Of a stretch of DNA of 64,000 nt, positions 1 through 8,874 are shown in pieces. Position 1 is the first letter of the stretch, and every line of letters starts with the position of its first letter. A program made the position numbers and the translations under genes. This DNA comes from Rhizobiaceae bacterium (GTDB lineage Bacteria > Pseudomonadota > Alphaproteobacteria > Rhizobiales > Rhizobiaceae): contig JAEPMD010000005.1 of NCBI GenBank assembly GCA_017644105.1, forward strand, positions 86,242 through 150,241. The letters run 5' to 3'. The notes under the pieces were generated by a model. The model worked only from the letters and a program-made list of their open reading frames with translations, ran no database searches and had not been told where the DNA came from.

Positions 1-109
1 GGAGACAACAGAAGAAGAGCTGATGCACACCATCTTCCCGCATCCAACGCTGTCAGAAATGATGAAAGAAAGCGTGCTGGATGCCTATGGACGCGCGTTG
101 AACGCTTAG
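1..109 (+). CDS. lpdA: Dihydrolipoyl dehydrogenase, C-terminal end only
   Basis: Only the last 35 codons are in the window, reading in frame from base 2 to a TAG at 107-109. The residues HTIFPHPTLSEMMKES followed by AYGRALNA match the C-terminal interface of dihydrolipoamide dehydrogenase, where the His-Pro pair is part of the active-site base region. The E3 enzyme reoxidises dihydrolipoyl groups of 2-oxoacid dehydrogenase complexes with NAD. Its position just before lipA, the lipoyl synthase, is the usual alphaproteobacterial order and supports the call. Partial because of the window edge, not truncated biologically as far as can be seen. Confidence 0.85.
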   Translation, partial: ETTEEELMHTIFPHPTLSEMMKESVLDAYGRALNA

Positions 110-340
110 ATGAGACTGTTGCTGATCCCAACGCTGATCGGGTTTGTCCTTGGCGCTTTTGGCGGTATGGCCGCCATTCAGGGGCGAGGATCGGTTGACT
201 TGGGATCATCAAGTTTTGAAGGCTGGACCGGCATATTGGTCGTTGCCGGAATCCTGTCCATTGTTGGATTTGTCATTGGTCTTATACTCTGGTTATTGGT
301 AAGAACCTTAAAGACAGCCCAAAAGATAGATGCAGATTAA
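110..340 (+). CDS. Small two-helix membrane protein, function unknown
   Basis: A 76-residue protein whose ATG starts directly after the lpdA stop codon, so it is almost certainly translated from the same message. It has two hydrophobic segments, about residues 3-23 and 41-66, separated by a short Gly/Ser-rich stretch, and ends in a short charged tail (KTAQKIDAD). It lies between the E3 gene and lipoyl synthase, but nothing in the sequence shows a role in lipoate metabolism. No family was recognised. Confidence 0.7.
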   Translation: MRLLLIPTLIGFVLGAFGGMAAIQGRGSVDLGSSSFEGWTGILVVAGILSIVGFVIGLILWLLVRTLKTAQKIDAD

Positions 341-415
341 TCGCAGACATCGCGTCACGTTGCATCTTTATTGAAAAAACCTATCTTAGGTTAAAGCGAA
401 TTTGGAGTTTAAATC

Positions 416-1378
416 ATGGTGACCGTCATCGATACGACAAAACCAGAAAAAGCAAAGCTTAGACATCCGGAAAAAGCGCATAAACCGGATAGCGAGATTA
501 CAAAAAAGCCGGATTGGATCCGCGTGAAGGCCCCTGTCTCCAAAGGTTATCGCGAGACACGTAACATCGTGCAGGCCAACAATCTTGTCACAGTGTGCGA
601 AGAAGCGGGTTGCCCAAATATCGGCGAATGCTGGGATAAAAAACACGCGACATTCATGATCATGGGTGAGATTTGCACACGTGCTTGCGCATTTTGTAAC
701 GTCATGACGGGCAAGCCCAACGCGCTTGATCAATCAGAGCCTGAAAATGTGGCAAAAGCTGTCGTTGAGATGGGCCTTAAGCACGTTGTGATCACTTCTG
801 TTGATCGCGATGATTTAGATGATGGCGGCGCGGAACATTTCGCGCAAGTCATTGGCGCAATCCGCAAAGCGTCTCCTGAAACCACCATTGAGATCCTTAC
901 ACCTGACTTTTTGCGCAAAGACGGCGCTTTGGAAGTCGTTGTGGCTGCAAAACCAGATGTGTTTAACCACAATCTTGAAACTGTGGCATCGAACTACCTA
1001 ACGGTTCGCCCAGGCGCGCGTTACTTCCATTCCATGCGCTTGCTTCAGCGCGTGAAAGAGCTGGATCCAACCATCTTCACCAAATCAGGTATCATGGTGG
1101 GTCTTGGCGAAACACGAAACGAAGTGTTGCAATTGATGGATGATTTCCGTGTTGCGGACGTTGATTTCTTGACCATTGGCCAATATTTGCAGCCAACACG
1201 CAAACACCACCGTGTGGTCAGCTATGTGACGCCAGATGAGTTCAAATCATATGAAACCAATGCCTATGCCAAAGGTTTCTTGATGGTCTCGGCAAGCCCG
1301 CTCACACGCTCATCGCACCATGCCGGTGATGATTTTGCCAAGCTGAAAGCTGCGCGAGACGCCAAAAACGCGAAATGA
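416..1378 (+). CDS. lipA: Lipoyl synthase
   Basis: Radical SAM enzyme that inserts two sulfur atoms into protein-bound octanoyl groups to make lipoyl cofactor for 2-oxoacid dehydrogenases and the glycine cleavage H protein. Of 320 residues, the auxiliary 4Fe-4S cluster cysteines are C61, C66 and C72 ([12 protein letters not shown]) and the radical SAM cluster cysteines are C87, C91 and C94 (CTRACAFC). The C-terminal [11 protein letters not shown] corresponds to the conserved RSSxHA segment whose serine binds the auxiliary cluster; His replaces the more usual Tyr in it. Length is normal for the family. It follows lpdA and precedes a START-domain gene by 12 bases, so the group probably forms one operon. 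Confidence 0.96.
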   Translation: MVTVIDTTKPEKAKLRHPEKAHKPDSEITKKPDWIRVKAPVSKGYRETRNIVQANNLVTVCEEAGCPNIGECWDKKHATFMIMGEICTRACAFCNVMTGKPNALDQSEPENVAKAVVEMGLKHVVITSVDRDDLDDGGAEHFAQVIGAIRKASPETTIEILTPDFLRKDGALEVVVAAKPDVFNHNLETVASNYLTVRPGARYFHSMRLLQRVKELDPTIFTKSGIMVGLGETRNEVLQLMDDFRVADVDFLTIGQYLQPTRKHHRVVSYVTPDEFKSYETNAYAKGFLMVSASPLTRSSHHAGDDFAKLKAARDAKNAK

Positions 1379-1390
1379 GTATCGTCATTC

Positions 1391-1843
1391 ATGCCTAAAT
1401 TTGAACGGACGCATCTCGTCAATCACAAAGCCCAAGATATGTTTGATCTTGTGGCTGACGTTGAGAAATATCCTGAATTTTTGCCCATGTGTGAGGCTTT
1501 AACGATACGCGAGACGCGTGAGCGCGGCGGCAAAACACTTTTGGTCGCCGATATGACGGTAGGCTATAAATCCATCAACGAGACTTTCACCAGCCAGGTG
1601 TTTCTTAAGCCCGATGAGATGGTGATTGAAGCGAAATATATCGATGGTCCGTTTAAGCATCTAGATAACCGCTGGCGTTTTACAGATGTCGATGATACTG
1701 GCACCAGCGAAGTTGATTTTTATATCGATTATGCCTTTAAGAATATGGCTTTAGGGCTGGTAATGGGGTCAATGTTTGAGCGTGCCTTTGCCAAATTCAC
1801 CCAGAGCTTTGAAGCGCGGGCGGATGAGATTTACGGGCGTTAG
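1391..1843 (+). CDS. Coenzyme Q-binding START-domain protein (RatA/COQ10 family)
   Basis: A 150-residue single-domain protein of the polyketide cyclase/START type. The N-terminus (RTHLVNHKAQDMFDLVADVEKYPEFLPMCEAL) is the family hallmark, followed by a conserved region near residues 65-90 and a C-terminal amphipathic helix containing MFERAFAKFTQSFEARA. Relatives are mitochondrial COQ10, which carries ubiquinone to respiratory complexes, and bacterial RatA, described in E. coli as acting on the 50S ribosomal subunit. The sequence cannot separate these roles. It sits 12 bases after lipA, a common order in Rhizobiales. Confidence 0.88.
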   Translation: MPKFERTHLVNHKAQDMFDLVADVEKYPEFLPMCEALTIRETRERGGKTLLVADMTVGYKSINETFTSQVFLKPDEMVIEAKYIDGPFKHLDNRWRFTDVDDTGTSEVDFYIDYAFKNMALGLVMGSMFERAFAKFTQSFEARADEIYGR

Positions 1844-1872
1844 GTCTTAAGGCACATCTTGGAGGGGAACCG

Positions 1873-2094
1873 ATGAAGGTCTTTTTATACATTTGTGCTG
1901 CGATATTTCTGATCGGACCAATCATCATCTGGACGCTACTTTCTGCTATGAAATGCGCCTATGTGAACTCATCCAATTGCAGCGTTAATTTAAACGACTT
2001 CATGGATGGCGAATTTTTTATGCTCTACGCCATCCCGTTTGTGATTGGTATTGCATGCGTTTACTTTGCGAATACGCGCAAAGCAAAAAGCTAA
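1873..2094 (+). CDS. Small membrane protein, function unknown
   Basis: A 73-residue protein with two predicted transmembrane helices (about residues 3-24 and 49-66) and a polar loop holding two cysteines (AMKCAYVNSSNCSVN) that could form a disulfide on the periplasmic side. A good ribosome-binding site (GGAGGGG, 1860-1866) precedes the ATG. It is the last gene of the rightward lipA group and converges on a leftward secreted-protein gene. No family was recognised. Confidence 0.6.
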   Translation: MKVFLYICAAIFLIGPIIIWTLLSAMKCAYVNSSNCSVNLNDFMDGEFFMLYAIPFVIGIACVYFANTRKAKS

Positions 2095-2109
2095 TATTAG
2101 ACGCGAAAT

Positions 2110-3216
2110 CTACTTACTCGCATTAATCGCAGCCGTTTGGAATGTGCTGTCGTCGAGTTTATCCGTTGGGCTGCGTGGTGCGCCACCGCCTTCACCCATA
2201 TATTCGTCACGCGTTCCGATAAAGTAATACCCACCTTTGCCGCGCGGTGCGATCACATAACGCTCATGCAATTCAAAATCACCCTCTGTACAGCGGATTT
2301 CACCAATATGTATCTTCGTGCCATTGCTGGTTTTGCGGCCAGAGCTTGATTCAAAATCACCCTGGCATTTCTTTTCTTCAGCCTCGATCGAAGCGTCAAT
2401 CAACTGGCTTTCACTCATGGCTGCACCAGCTGGCACAATATGTGTGACAAGCAATCGAGCATTACCCTCAGCCACCGCGTGATAGCCGGTCAACTCCTCT
2501 TCCAACTGATCGCTTGGAATAAGCTTAATATCGGTCAGGCCCGCATATCCAATCAACGCAAACATCTTTTGTGTGGCTTCCAGCTGATGGGCCTGATTGT
2601 TGTCATTGGTAATGGTCGTCTCAGCCAAATTCGGAGCAGCCGTTGTTGGCGCTGTCGGCGTTGGTTGAGAAACGGAGGGCTTGTTCTGGGCAGTATTGGC
2701 ACCAAACCCTTTTGACGCATTTGATCGCGCCACATGATAATCCACGCATTTAGATAAGCGCGCAATCACGCGGGAGGTGCCTGTGAGACGAAAATCATAA
2801 GTGTAAGAGCCATCATAAACCTGCATTTTATTGCCGCGGCGAAAGCGCGTGATCATGGTTGGATCGTAGGGCATTGGCATCGTTACAAGCTTTGGGGTAG
2901 CGGTGGTTGCCGTGGCTGAAAACCAAGCGCTGCGATCTATGCGATATTGCATGGTAAAACTATTGCCAGGCGTTAGGTTCCAATGGGGTGAACCAAAACC
3001 AAGAACCCAGCCGTATGTTTCATCAATTTGAATGCTAAGCGAGATGCCGTTGCGATAGTTTGCGGTTGCAATACAAGATAAAAACGAACCATCTTGATCA
3101 GATACAAAAGCTTCGCCATTCCACGCGCCAACTTTGAAATTCTCAACAGAGCCAGCAAAACTTGGAACGGTAAAGGTTGCAAATACTAAACAGGTTTTTG
3201 CCAAAAGCTTAAACAT
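2110..3216 (-). CDS. Secreted protein of unknown function
   Basis: A 368-residue protein beginning with a clear Sec signal peptide (lysine at 4, hydrophobic core to about residue 18, likely cleavage near SFAGS). The N-terminal half (about 22-160) looks like a beta-rich domain with the phrases GWVLGFGSPHW and YRIDRSAWFSA. A low-complexity Pro/Thr/Ala linker at about 185-205 leads to a second domain (about 215-345) with two cysteines (EKKCQGD, EIRCTEGD) that may pair. It is monocistronic, convergent with the gene at 1873 and divided from cinA by 127 bases. I did not recognise a family; domain boundaries are read from composition only. Confidence 0.6.
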   Translation of the reverse strand: MFKLLAKTCLVFATFTVPSFAGSVENFKVGAWNGEAFVSDQDGSFLSCIATANYRNGISLSIQIDETYGWVLGFGSPHWNLTPGNSFTMQYRIDRSAWFSATATTATPKLVTMPMPYDPTMITRFRRGNKMQVYDGSYTYDFRLTGTSRVIARLSKCVDYHVARSNASKGFGANTAQNKPSVSQPTPTAPTTAAPNLAETTITNDNNQAHQLEATQKMFALIGYAGLTDIKLIPSDQLEEELTGYHAVAEGNARLLVTHIVPAGAAMSESQLIDASIEAEEKKCQGDFESSSGRKTSNGTKIHIGEIRCTEGDFELHERYVIAPRGKGGYYFIGTRDEYMGEGGGAPRSPTDKLDDSTFQTAAINASK

Positions 3217-3343
3217 GAACGTCTCCCCAAAACATCGTGTCTTTTTGTTTTATTTATTGAAAGACAGTCTGCTAAACTTTTTCAAAAAGTCAATTCAGTA
3301 AGGGGAATTGTTGATAAAAATCAATCAGCTTCATACTTTCGTA

Positions 3344-3817
3344 TTAGTCAATCACCATCAATAACTCGTTCAATGCGCGCTCAACAGTTGCTTGCCTGAT
3401 TTCATCCCGTGTTTTGTCAGCGCCTAAAAGAAGCTTATAGGTTTGAACGCCGTCATTATTGGCAACACCCATATAGACAAGGCCAACCGGTTTTTCATCG
3501 GAACCGCCGCCTGGCCCTGCAATGCCAGTAACTGCCACGCTCACATCTGCACGAGAGTTCACAAGCGCACCGACCGCCATTTCGCGTGCAGTTTGTTCGC
3601 TGACTGCACCATGTGCATCCAACGTTTTGGATGACACGCCAAGCATGTCCATTTTCGCTTCATTTGAATAGGTCACAAAACCACGATCTACGACACTTGA
3701 AGAGCCGGCAATATCCGTCAATGCGCCAGCGATCAACCCGCCGGTGCAGCTTTCAGCCGTTGCGATCATCAGCTCGGCTTCAGTGTATTTTGTAATGATC
3801 TCTGCGGCTTTGCTCAT
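3344..3817 (-). CDS. Stand-alone CinA C-terminal domain, probable nicotinamide-nucleotide amidase
   Basis: A 157-residue protein equal to the CinA C-terminal (PncC) domain alone, without the N-terminal MoCF-like domain. Characteristic segments are AESCTGGLIAGALTDIAGSS, RGFVTYSNEAK and AVTGIAGPGGGS. PncC amidases convert nicotinamide mononucleotide to nicotinic acid mononucleotide in pyridine-nucleotide salvage. The ATG overlaps the ispDF stop by one base (TAATG), showing translational coupling. The pairing of a short cinA with ispDF is typical of Rhizobiales. Confidence 0.88.
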   Translation of the reverse strand: MSKAAEIITKYTEAELMIATAESCTGGLIAGALTDIAGSSSVVDRGFVTYSNEAKMDMLGVSSKTLDAHGAVSEQTAREMAVGALVNSRADVSVAVTGIAGPGGGSDEKPVGLVYMGVANNDGVQTYKLLLGADKTRDEIRQATVERALNELLMVID

Positions 3818-5016
3818 TATTTTGCTCCATAGACTACCGTCGCAGTTGCAATGGCGGCAATGCCTTCCTCACGGCCAATAAAGCCGATCTTTTCGTTGGT
3901 CGTTGCTTTCACTGAACAACGAACGACATCAATATCGAGAATTTTGCCAAGATTTTCCCGCATTTTCTGGCGATGCGGACCGATCTTCGGCTGCTCAGCG
4001 ATCAATGACACATCCGCATTGGTGATGATGCCACCATGATCGCGGATGATTTGAGCGGCATGCTCTAAGAAGATGTAGGACGCAGCACCTTTCCATTGTG
4101 GATCAGATGGTGGGAAGTGGTCGCCAATATCGCCTTCGCCGCATGTCGCGAGCAGGGCGTCTGTTAAGGCGTGAAGCGCAACATCAGCATCGGAATGACC
4201 AGACAAAGATTTGTTATGCGGAATATCAATCCCACACAAAGTGACATGATCGCCATCGACCAATTGGTGAACGTCATAGCCATTGCCGGTTCGAACATCT
4301 GCAAACGCTGGCATTACTTTTTCATTGGCCATTTTAATGTCTTCCGTTGTTGTAATTTTTGTATTGTCGGCATCACCTGGTACAATCAAAACCTTGCCAT
4401 CTGCCCATTCGATCAAGGCGCAATCGTCGGTGAAATCAAAGCGTTCCTGTCGTTCTGCTTCCAAATGGGCCGATAAGATCGCATCAAATGCAAAGCCTTG
4501 TGGTGTCTGCGCTGCATAAAGGTTTTCGCGAGAGACAGTGTCTTCGATCATCATATCAGAACCTGCGCGCTTTAATGTGTCAACCACAGGTACGGCCGGT
4601 AACACAGCCTCATGTCCATTTGCCAATGCACTCGCTACTCCGTTGATCAATTCATCTGACACGAATGGGCGAACACCATCATGGATGAGGACGAAATCTG
4701 GTTCGATTTCCATCGCAGCCTTTAAGCCGTAAAGAACCGATTCTTGTCGCGTCGCACCCCCGTGAACAATGGTCATATTTTTCCGGTCGATATCTGCGCA
4801 AGCATTCGCAATCAGTTCATCATCGTCTTTGTGAGAGACCACAATAACATGGTTTATGCCTTCAAATTGCTCAAATTTCTCAATTGTGTGCGCAATAATT
4901 GGCCGATTTCCAACCAATTGATACTGTTTTGGGCCATTTTTGAGGCCGCCGGCACGTTCTCCGCGACCTGCAGCCACAATAATAGCTGCTATTTTATGAT
5001 CTGAATAATTTGACAT
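3817..5016 (-). CDS. ispDF: Bifunctional IspD/IspF enzyme of the MEP isoprenoid pathway
   Basis: Fusion of 4-diphosphocytidyl-2C-methyl-D-erythritol synthase (IspD, about residues 1-230) and 2C-methyl-D-erythritol 2,4-cyclodiphosphate synthase (IspF, about 240-399). IspD shows [13 protein letters not shown] and the [11 protein letters not shown] metal/substrate segment. IspF shows GYDVHQLV with its zinc ligands and the [19 protein letters not shown] motif. The fusion skips IspE, as is usual in alphaproteobacteria. I chose the ATG at 5016 (MSNYSDHK) because it places the first beta strand at the normal distance; an upstream in-frame start at 5043 would add nine atypical residues. It overlaps cinA at its 3' end. 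Confidence 0.93.
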   Translation of the reverse strand: MSNYSDHKIAAIIVAAGRGERAGGLKNGPKQYQLVGNRPIIAHTIEKFEQFEGINHVIVVSHKDDDELIANACADIDRKNMTIVHGGATRQESVLYGLKAAMEIEPDFVLIHDGVRPFVSDELINGVASALANGHEAVLPAVPVVDTLKRAGSDMMIEDTVSRENLYAAQTPQGFAFDAILSAHLEAERQERFDFTDDCALIEWADGKVLIVPGDADNTKITTTEDIKMANEKVMPAFADVRTGNGYDVHQLVDGDHVTLCGIDIPHNKSLSGHSDADVALHALTDALLATCGEGDIGDHFPPSDPQWKGAASYIFLEHAAQIIRDHGGIITNADVSLIAEQPKIGPHRQKMRENLGKILDIDVVRCSVKATTNEKIGFIGREEGIAAIATATVVYGAK

Positions 5017-5202
5017 AAATTGGATATGTTTTCCCAAACGCAATAGAGCCTAGCCCATTGTAAACTTTAAGTAAAAGACTTACCAGATGAAATTAAGCAT
5101 TATGAAATTAATTTGAGGAATTTCATATTATCTCTTGGCAAATTGGTTTTTAATGTCTAAAAATAAGGCAATACGAATTTTTGCACTTTTGAAAGGCAAA
5201 TT

Positions 5203-6204
5203 GTGTTGGAACTTCTTCGTCAACCTTTGAAAATCGATCAAATAGAGACCAGAAATAGGGTGATACAAGCACCTTTGTCCGGGGTTTCTGATCTGCCTTT
5301 CAGACAGTTAGCTTTCGAATATGGCGCCGGTATGGTTGTGACCGAAATGGTTGCTAGCCGAGAATTGGTTTGTAATTCAGCAGAATCATTTGTTCGCATG
5401 CAAGGCGAGGGGATCACACCCCATGTTGTTCAGCTTGCGGGTCGTGAAGCGAATTGGATGCGCGACGCTGCAAAGATTTCTGCAGATAATGGCGCGGATA
5501 TGATCGATATCAATATGGGATGCCCTGCCAAAAAGGTCACCGGTGGTTATTCTGGGTCGGCATTAATGAAGGATCTTGATTTAGCACGAGAATTGATCGA
5601 CGCAACCGTGAAAGCCGTTGATATTCCGGTGTCTGTGAAGATGCGTCTTGGCTGGGATGTTGACTGCATCAATGCGCCGGAATTGGCCAAAAGTGCGGAA
5701 GATTTGGGCGCAAAACTTGTGACCGTTCATGGTCGTACGCGTAATCAGTTCTATGAAGGTAAGGCAGATTGGCATGCCATTAGGGCTGTTAAGGATGTAA
5801 TTTCAATTCCACTTATTGCCAATGGTGATGTCGAAACCGAGCAGGATATTCAATCTATATTGGAAATTTCGGGCGCTGATGCCGTCATGGTCGGGCGCGC
5901 TAGTCAGGGGCGCCCATGGCATTGTGGAGCCTTGGCTGGAAACAACAATGTTCCGAACACAACACAAGAGATCACCCAATTTATTGAGCGACATTATCTT
6001 ATGATGATTGATCATTACGGGGAGAAGGTCGGGGTACGACAATCCCGGAAGCATCTCAATTGGTATCTTGAGCGTTTTGCACCGAATATTTCACCAGAAA
6101 CGCGCGGCGATATTTTGTCATCGAAAGACATAAACCATGTTATGAAAAAAATGACGCAAGCCATTGAAAATAAATTTTTAATTCCTGAAGGAGAAGTCGC
6201 TTGA
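5203..6204 (+). CDS. dusB: tRNA-dihydrouridine synthase B
   Basis: FMN-dependent TIM-barrel enzyme that reduces uridine to dihydrouridine in tRNA D-loops. The 333 residues begin at a GTG and contain [12 protein letters not shown] near the N-terminus, the catalytic cysteine in [19 protein letters not shown], the FMN-binding [15 protein letters not shown] stretch and the IANGDV and [11 protein letters not shown] phosphate-binding motifs. It is the first gene of the dusB-ntrB-ntrC run, the same order in which nifR3/dusB precedes ntrBC in many alphaproteobacteria. Its TGA overlaps the TTG start of ntrB by four bases. Confidence 0.94.
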   Translation: MLELLRQPLKIDQIETRNRVIQAPLSGVSDLPFRQLAFEYGAGMVVTEMVASRELVCNSAESFVRMQGEGITPHVVQLAGREANWMRDAAKISADNGADMIDINMGCPAKKVTGGYSGSALMKDLDLARELIDATVKAVDIPVSVKMRLGWDVDCINAPELAKSAEDLGAKLVTVHGRTRNQFYEGKADWHAIRAVKDVISIPLIANGDVETEQDIQSILEISGADAVMVGRASQGRPWHCGALAGNNNVPNTTQEITQFIERHYLMMIDHYGEKVGVRQSRKHLNWYLERFAPNISPETRGDILSSKDINHVMKKMTQAIENKFLIPEGEVA

Positions 6205-7328
6205 TATCCATCAACAAAGATCAAGCTGCTCTAGTGCTCAATGCATTGCCACATGCTGTTGTTATGGTGGATGCAGAAGGCTTTATCATTTCTGCAAACT
6301 GGGAAGCTGAAGCATTTCTAAGCGCCAGCTTGTCTCATCTCACTAATCATAAACTTCAAGAATTCATGCCCTTTGGTAGCCCAGTACTCAATTTGCTCGA
6401 GCAAGTGCGTGAGCGTGCAGGGCCGGTCAGCGAGTACCGCGTTGATTTAAGCTCACCACGATTGGGTGAAGAAAAACTTGTCGATATCTACGCGTCGCCC
6501 GTTGGGGGCAACAGCAATGATGCCGTGATTGTGTTTCAGGAGAGATCTCGCGCCGATAAAATCGATCGTCAACTCACGCATAGGGCAGCCGCAAGATCGG
6601 TATCGGGCCTTGCGTCGATGTTGGCTCATGAGATCAAAAATCCGCTCTCCGGCATTCGTGGTGCTGCGCAATTGCTCGAAGCTTCGGTGAATGATGAAGA
6701 TAAAGCGCTGACCAGGCTCATTCGCGAGGAAACCGACAGGATCGTATCCTTGGTCGATCGTATGGAGATTTTCTCCGATGAGCGACCGATCGACCGCGTG
6801 GCGATCAATATACACTCAGTGCTTGATCACGTAATTGCGATTGCAAAGGCTGGTTTTGCGCGCGATATCGAATTTGAACAGCTTTATGATCCATCTTTGC
6901 CACTTGTTTACGCAAATCGCGATCAACTTATCCAAGTTTTTTTGAATTTGGTGAAAAACGCCGCAGAAGTGGTGAGCGATACGCCAGATCCGAAAATTTC
7001 AGTTATGACAGCGTTTAGACCAGGTATTAAACTATCAGTTGGTTCTTCACGCGAGCGGGTGTCATTACCGTTGGAATTCACCATCAAAGACAATGGCCCA
7101 GGTATTCCAACAGATCTCATCCCGCATTTATTTGATCCATTTATCACAACCAAAACTAATGGTTCTGGCCTCGGTCTGGCGCTGGTCGCAAAGATTATTG
7201 GTGCACATGGTGGGATCGTCGAATGCGATAGCCAGAAAGGTAAAACGCTTTTCAAGGTGTTGATGCCTATTTCCCAGAAAGAAAAGGATCAGAATTCTTC
7301 CCAATCTGATTCTCAAGGAGCAGAATAA
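6201..7328 (+). CDS. ntrB: Nitrogen regulation sensor histidine kinase NtrB
   Basis: Cytoplasmic sensor kinase/phosphatase for NtrC, normally controlled by PII protein. The 375 residues hold an N-terminal PAS domain (about 10-115), a phosphoacceptor helix with H143 in [20 protein letters not shown], and an ATPase domain with the N box ([12 protein letters not shown]), DNGPGIP and [18 protein letters not shown]. There are no membrane segments, as expected. The start is TTG at 6201, overlapping the dusB stop, and its TAA overlaps the ntrC ATG by one base, so the three genes are translationally coupled. Confidence 0.95.
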   Translation: MISINKDQAALVLNALPHAVVMVDAEGFIISANWEAEAFLSASLSHLTNHKLQEFMPFGSPVLNLLEQVRERAGPVSEYRVDLSSPRLGEEKLVDIYASPVGGNSNDAVIVFQERSRADKIDRQLTHRAAARSVSGLASMLAHEIKNPLSGIRGAAQLLEASVNDEDKALTRLIREETDRIVSLVDRMEIFSDERPIDRVAINIHSVLDHVIAIAKAGFARDIEFEQLYDPSLPLVYANRDQLIQVFLNLVKNAAEVVSDTPDPKISVMTAFRPGIKLSVGSSRERVSLPLEFTIKDNGPGIPTDLIPHLFDPFITTKTNGSGLGLALVAKIIGAHGGIVECDSQKGKTLFKVLMPISQKEKDQNSSQSDSQGAE

Positions 7329-8779
7329 TGTCAAAAGCAACGATTTTAGTCGCAGATGATGATGCCGCTATCCGAACAGTTTTAAATCAGGCTTTAAGTC
7401 GCGCAGGCTATGATGTGAGGGTGACATCAAATGCAGGAACGCTTTGGCGCTGGGTAGCAGCAGGTGAAGGCGATCTCGTAATCACAGATGTGGTCATGCC
7501 GGATGAAAATGCGTTCGATCTTTTGCCACGTATCAAAAAAGCGCGTCCGGATCTGCCAATTTTGGTCATGAGTGCGCAAAACACCTTTATGACAGCCATA
7601 AGAGCATCGGAAGGCGGTGCTTATGATTATTTGCCAAAACCATTTGATCTGACTGAAATGACGTCGATTATTGATCGTGCATTGTCTGAACCAAAGCGCG
7701 GTCCGTCAGCGTTGAGCGATGACCATTCAGAAACAATGCCTTTGGTGGGTCGTTCCGCAGCCATGCAGGAAATATATCGCGTTTTGGCGCGTTTGATGCA
7801 AACTGATCTAACGCTGATGATCACAGGTGAATCCGGGACCGGTAAAGAACTGGTTGCACGCGCATTGCACGATTATGGTAAGCGTCGAAATGGACCATTT
7901 GTGGCGATTAACATGGCCGCGATCCCGCGTGATCTGATTGAATCGGAACTCTTTGGCCATGAAAAAGGTGCCTTTACCGGCGCGCACAACAAATCAACCG
8001 GTCGTTTTGAACAGGCGGAAGGTGGTACCTTATTCCTCGATGAAATTGGCGATATGCCGATGGACGCACAAACGCGATTGTTACGCGTTCTTCAGCAAGG
8101 CGAATATACAACAGTTGGTGGGCGAACACCCATTAAAACTGACGTGCGCATTGTCGCTGCAACAAACAAAGACCTAAAAATCTCGATTAATAAAGGCGAG
8201 TTCCGCGAAGATCTGTTCTATCGCTTAAATGTTGTGCCTTTAAGGTTGCCACCGCTGAGGGACCGCGCCGAAGATGTGCCAGATCTAATACGTCACTTTA
8301 TGCAGCAAAATATCGGTGAAGGACTGGATGCCAAGCGCTTTGAAAAAGATGCTCTTCATCTTCTAAAAACCCATTCTTGGCCTGGAAACGTGCGTGAATT
8401 GGAAAACCTTGTCCGGCGGATCATGGCGCTTTACCCGCAAGATGTGATCACCAGCGATATTATTTCAACCGAATTGCAGGCGGGTGATGAAAATACGCCG
8501 GAATTTATCTCGGTTCCGCAAGGTCCTATGACCATCGCGCAAGCCGTTGAAGAGAATATGCGAACTTATTTCACAAGTTTCGGGGATGGTCTGCCGCCAG
8601 CTGGCCTATATCAACGGGTTTTGGAAGAAGTTGAATATCCACTTATTTTAGCGGTACTGACGGCCACGCGCGGCAATCAGATCAAAGCTGCTGAGTTGCT
8701 GGGTCTTAACCGAAATACCCTACGTAAAAAAATTAGAGAGCTTGGGATTGCAGTCTACCGCTCGTCAAAACCAACTTGA
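7328..8779 (+). CDS. ntrC: Nitrogen regulation response regulator NtrC
   Basis: Sigma-54 enhancer-binding activator of nitrogen assimilation genes. The 483 residues comprise a receiver domain with phospho-acceptor D54 (VITDVVMP), a central AAA+ domain with Walker A GESGTGKE, an intact GAFTGA sigma-54 contact loop ([12 protein letters not shown]), Walker [13 protein letters not shown] and the arginine finger region, and a C-terminal Fis-type helix-turn-helix ([20 protein letters not shown]). Order and coupling with ntrB confirm the assignment. Confidence 0.96.
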   Translation: MSKATILVADDDAAIRTVLNQALSRAGYDVRVTSNAGTLWRWVAAGEGDLVITDVVMPDENAFDLLPRIKKARPDLPILVMSAQNTFMTAIRASEGGAYDYLPKPFDLTEMTSIIDRALSEPKRGPSALSDDHSETMPLVGRSAAMQEIYRVLARLMQTDLTLMITGESGTGKELVARALHDYGKRRNGPFVAINMAAIPRDLIESELFGHEKGAFTGAHNKSTGRFEQAEGGTLFLDEIGDMPMDAQTRLLRVLQQGEYTTVGGRTPIKTDVRIVAATNKDLKISINKGEFREDLFYRLNVVPLRLPPLRDRAEDVPDLIRHFMQQNIGEGLDAKRFEKDALHLLKTHSWPGNVRELENLVRRIMALYPQDVITSDIISTELQAGDENTPEFISVPQGPMTIAQAVEENMRTYFTSFGDGLPPAGLYQRVLEEVEYPLILAVLTATRGNQIKAAELLGLNRNTLRKKIRELGIAVYRSSKPT

Positions 8780-8874
8780 TCTAGGAATTTAACCGTTGCA
8801 TTTTCGCCACATTGTTGCTTCATTGACACAACTCTAATGGTGATTTGAGATGATTCTGAGGTTTAGTAAGAAGA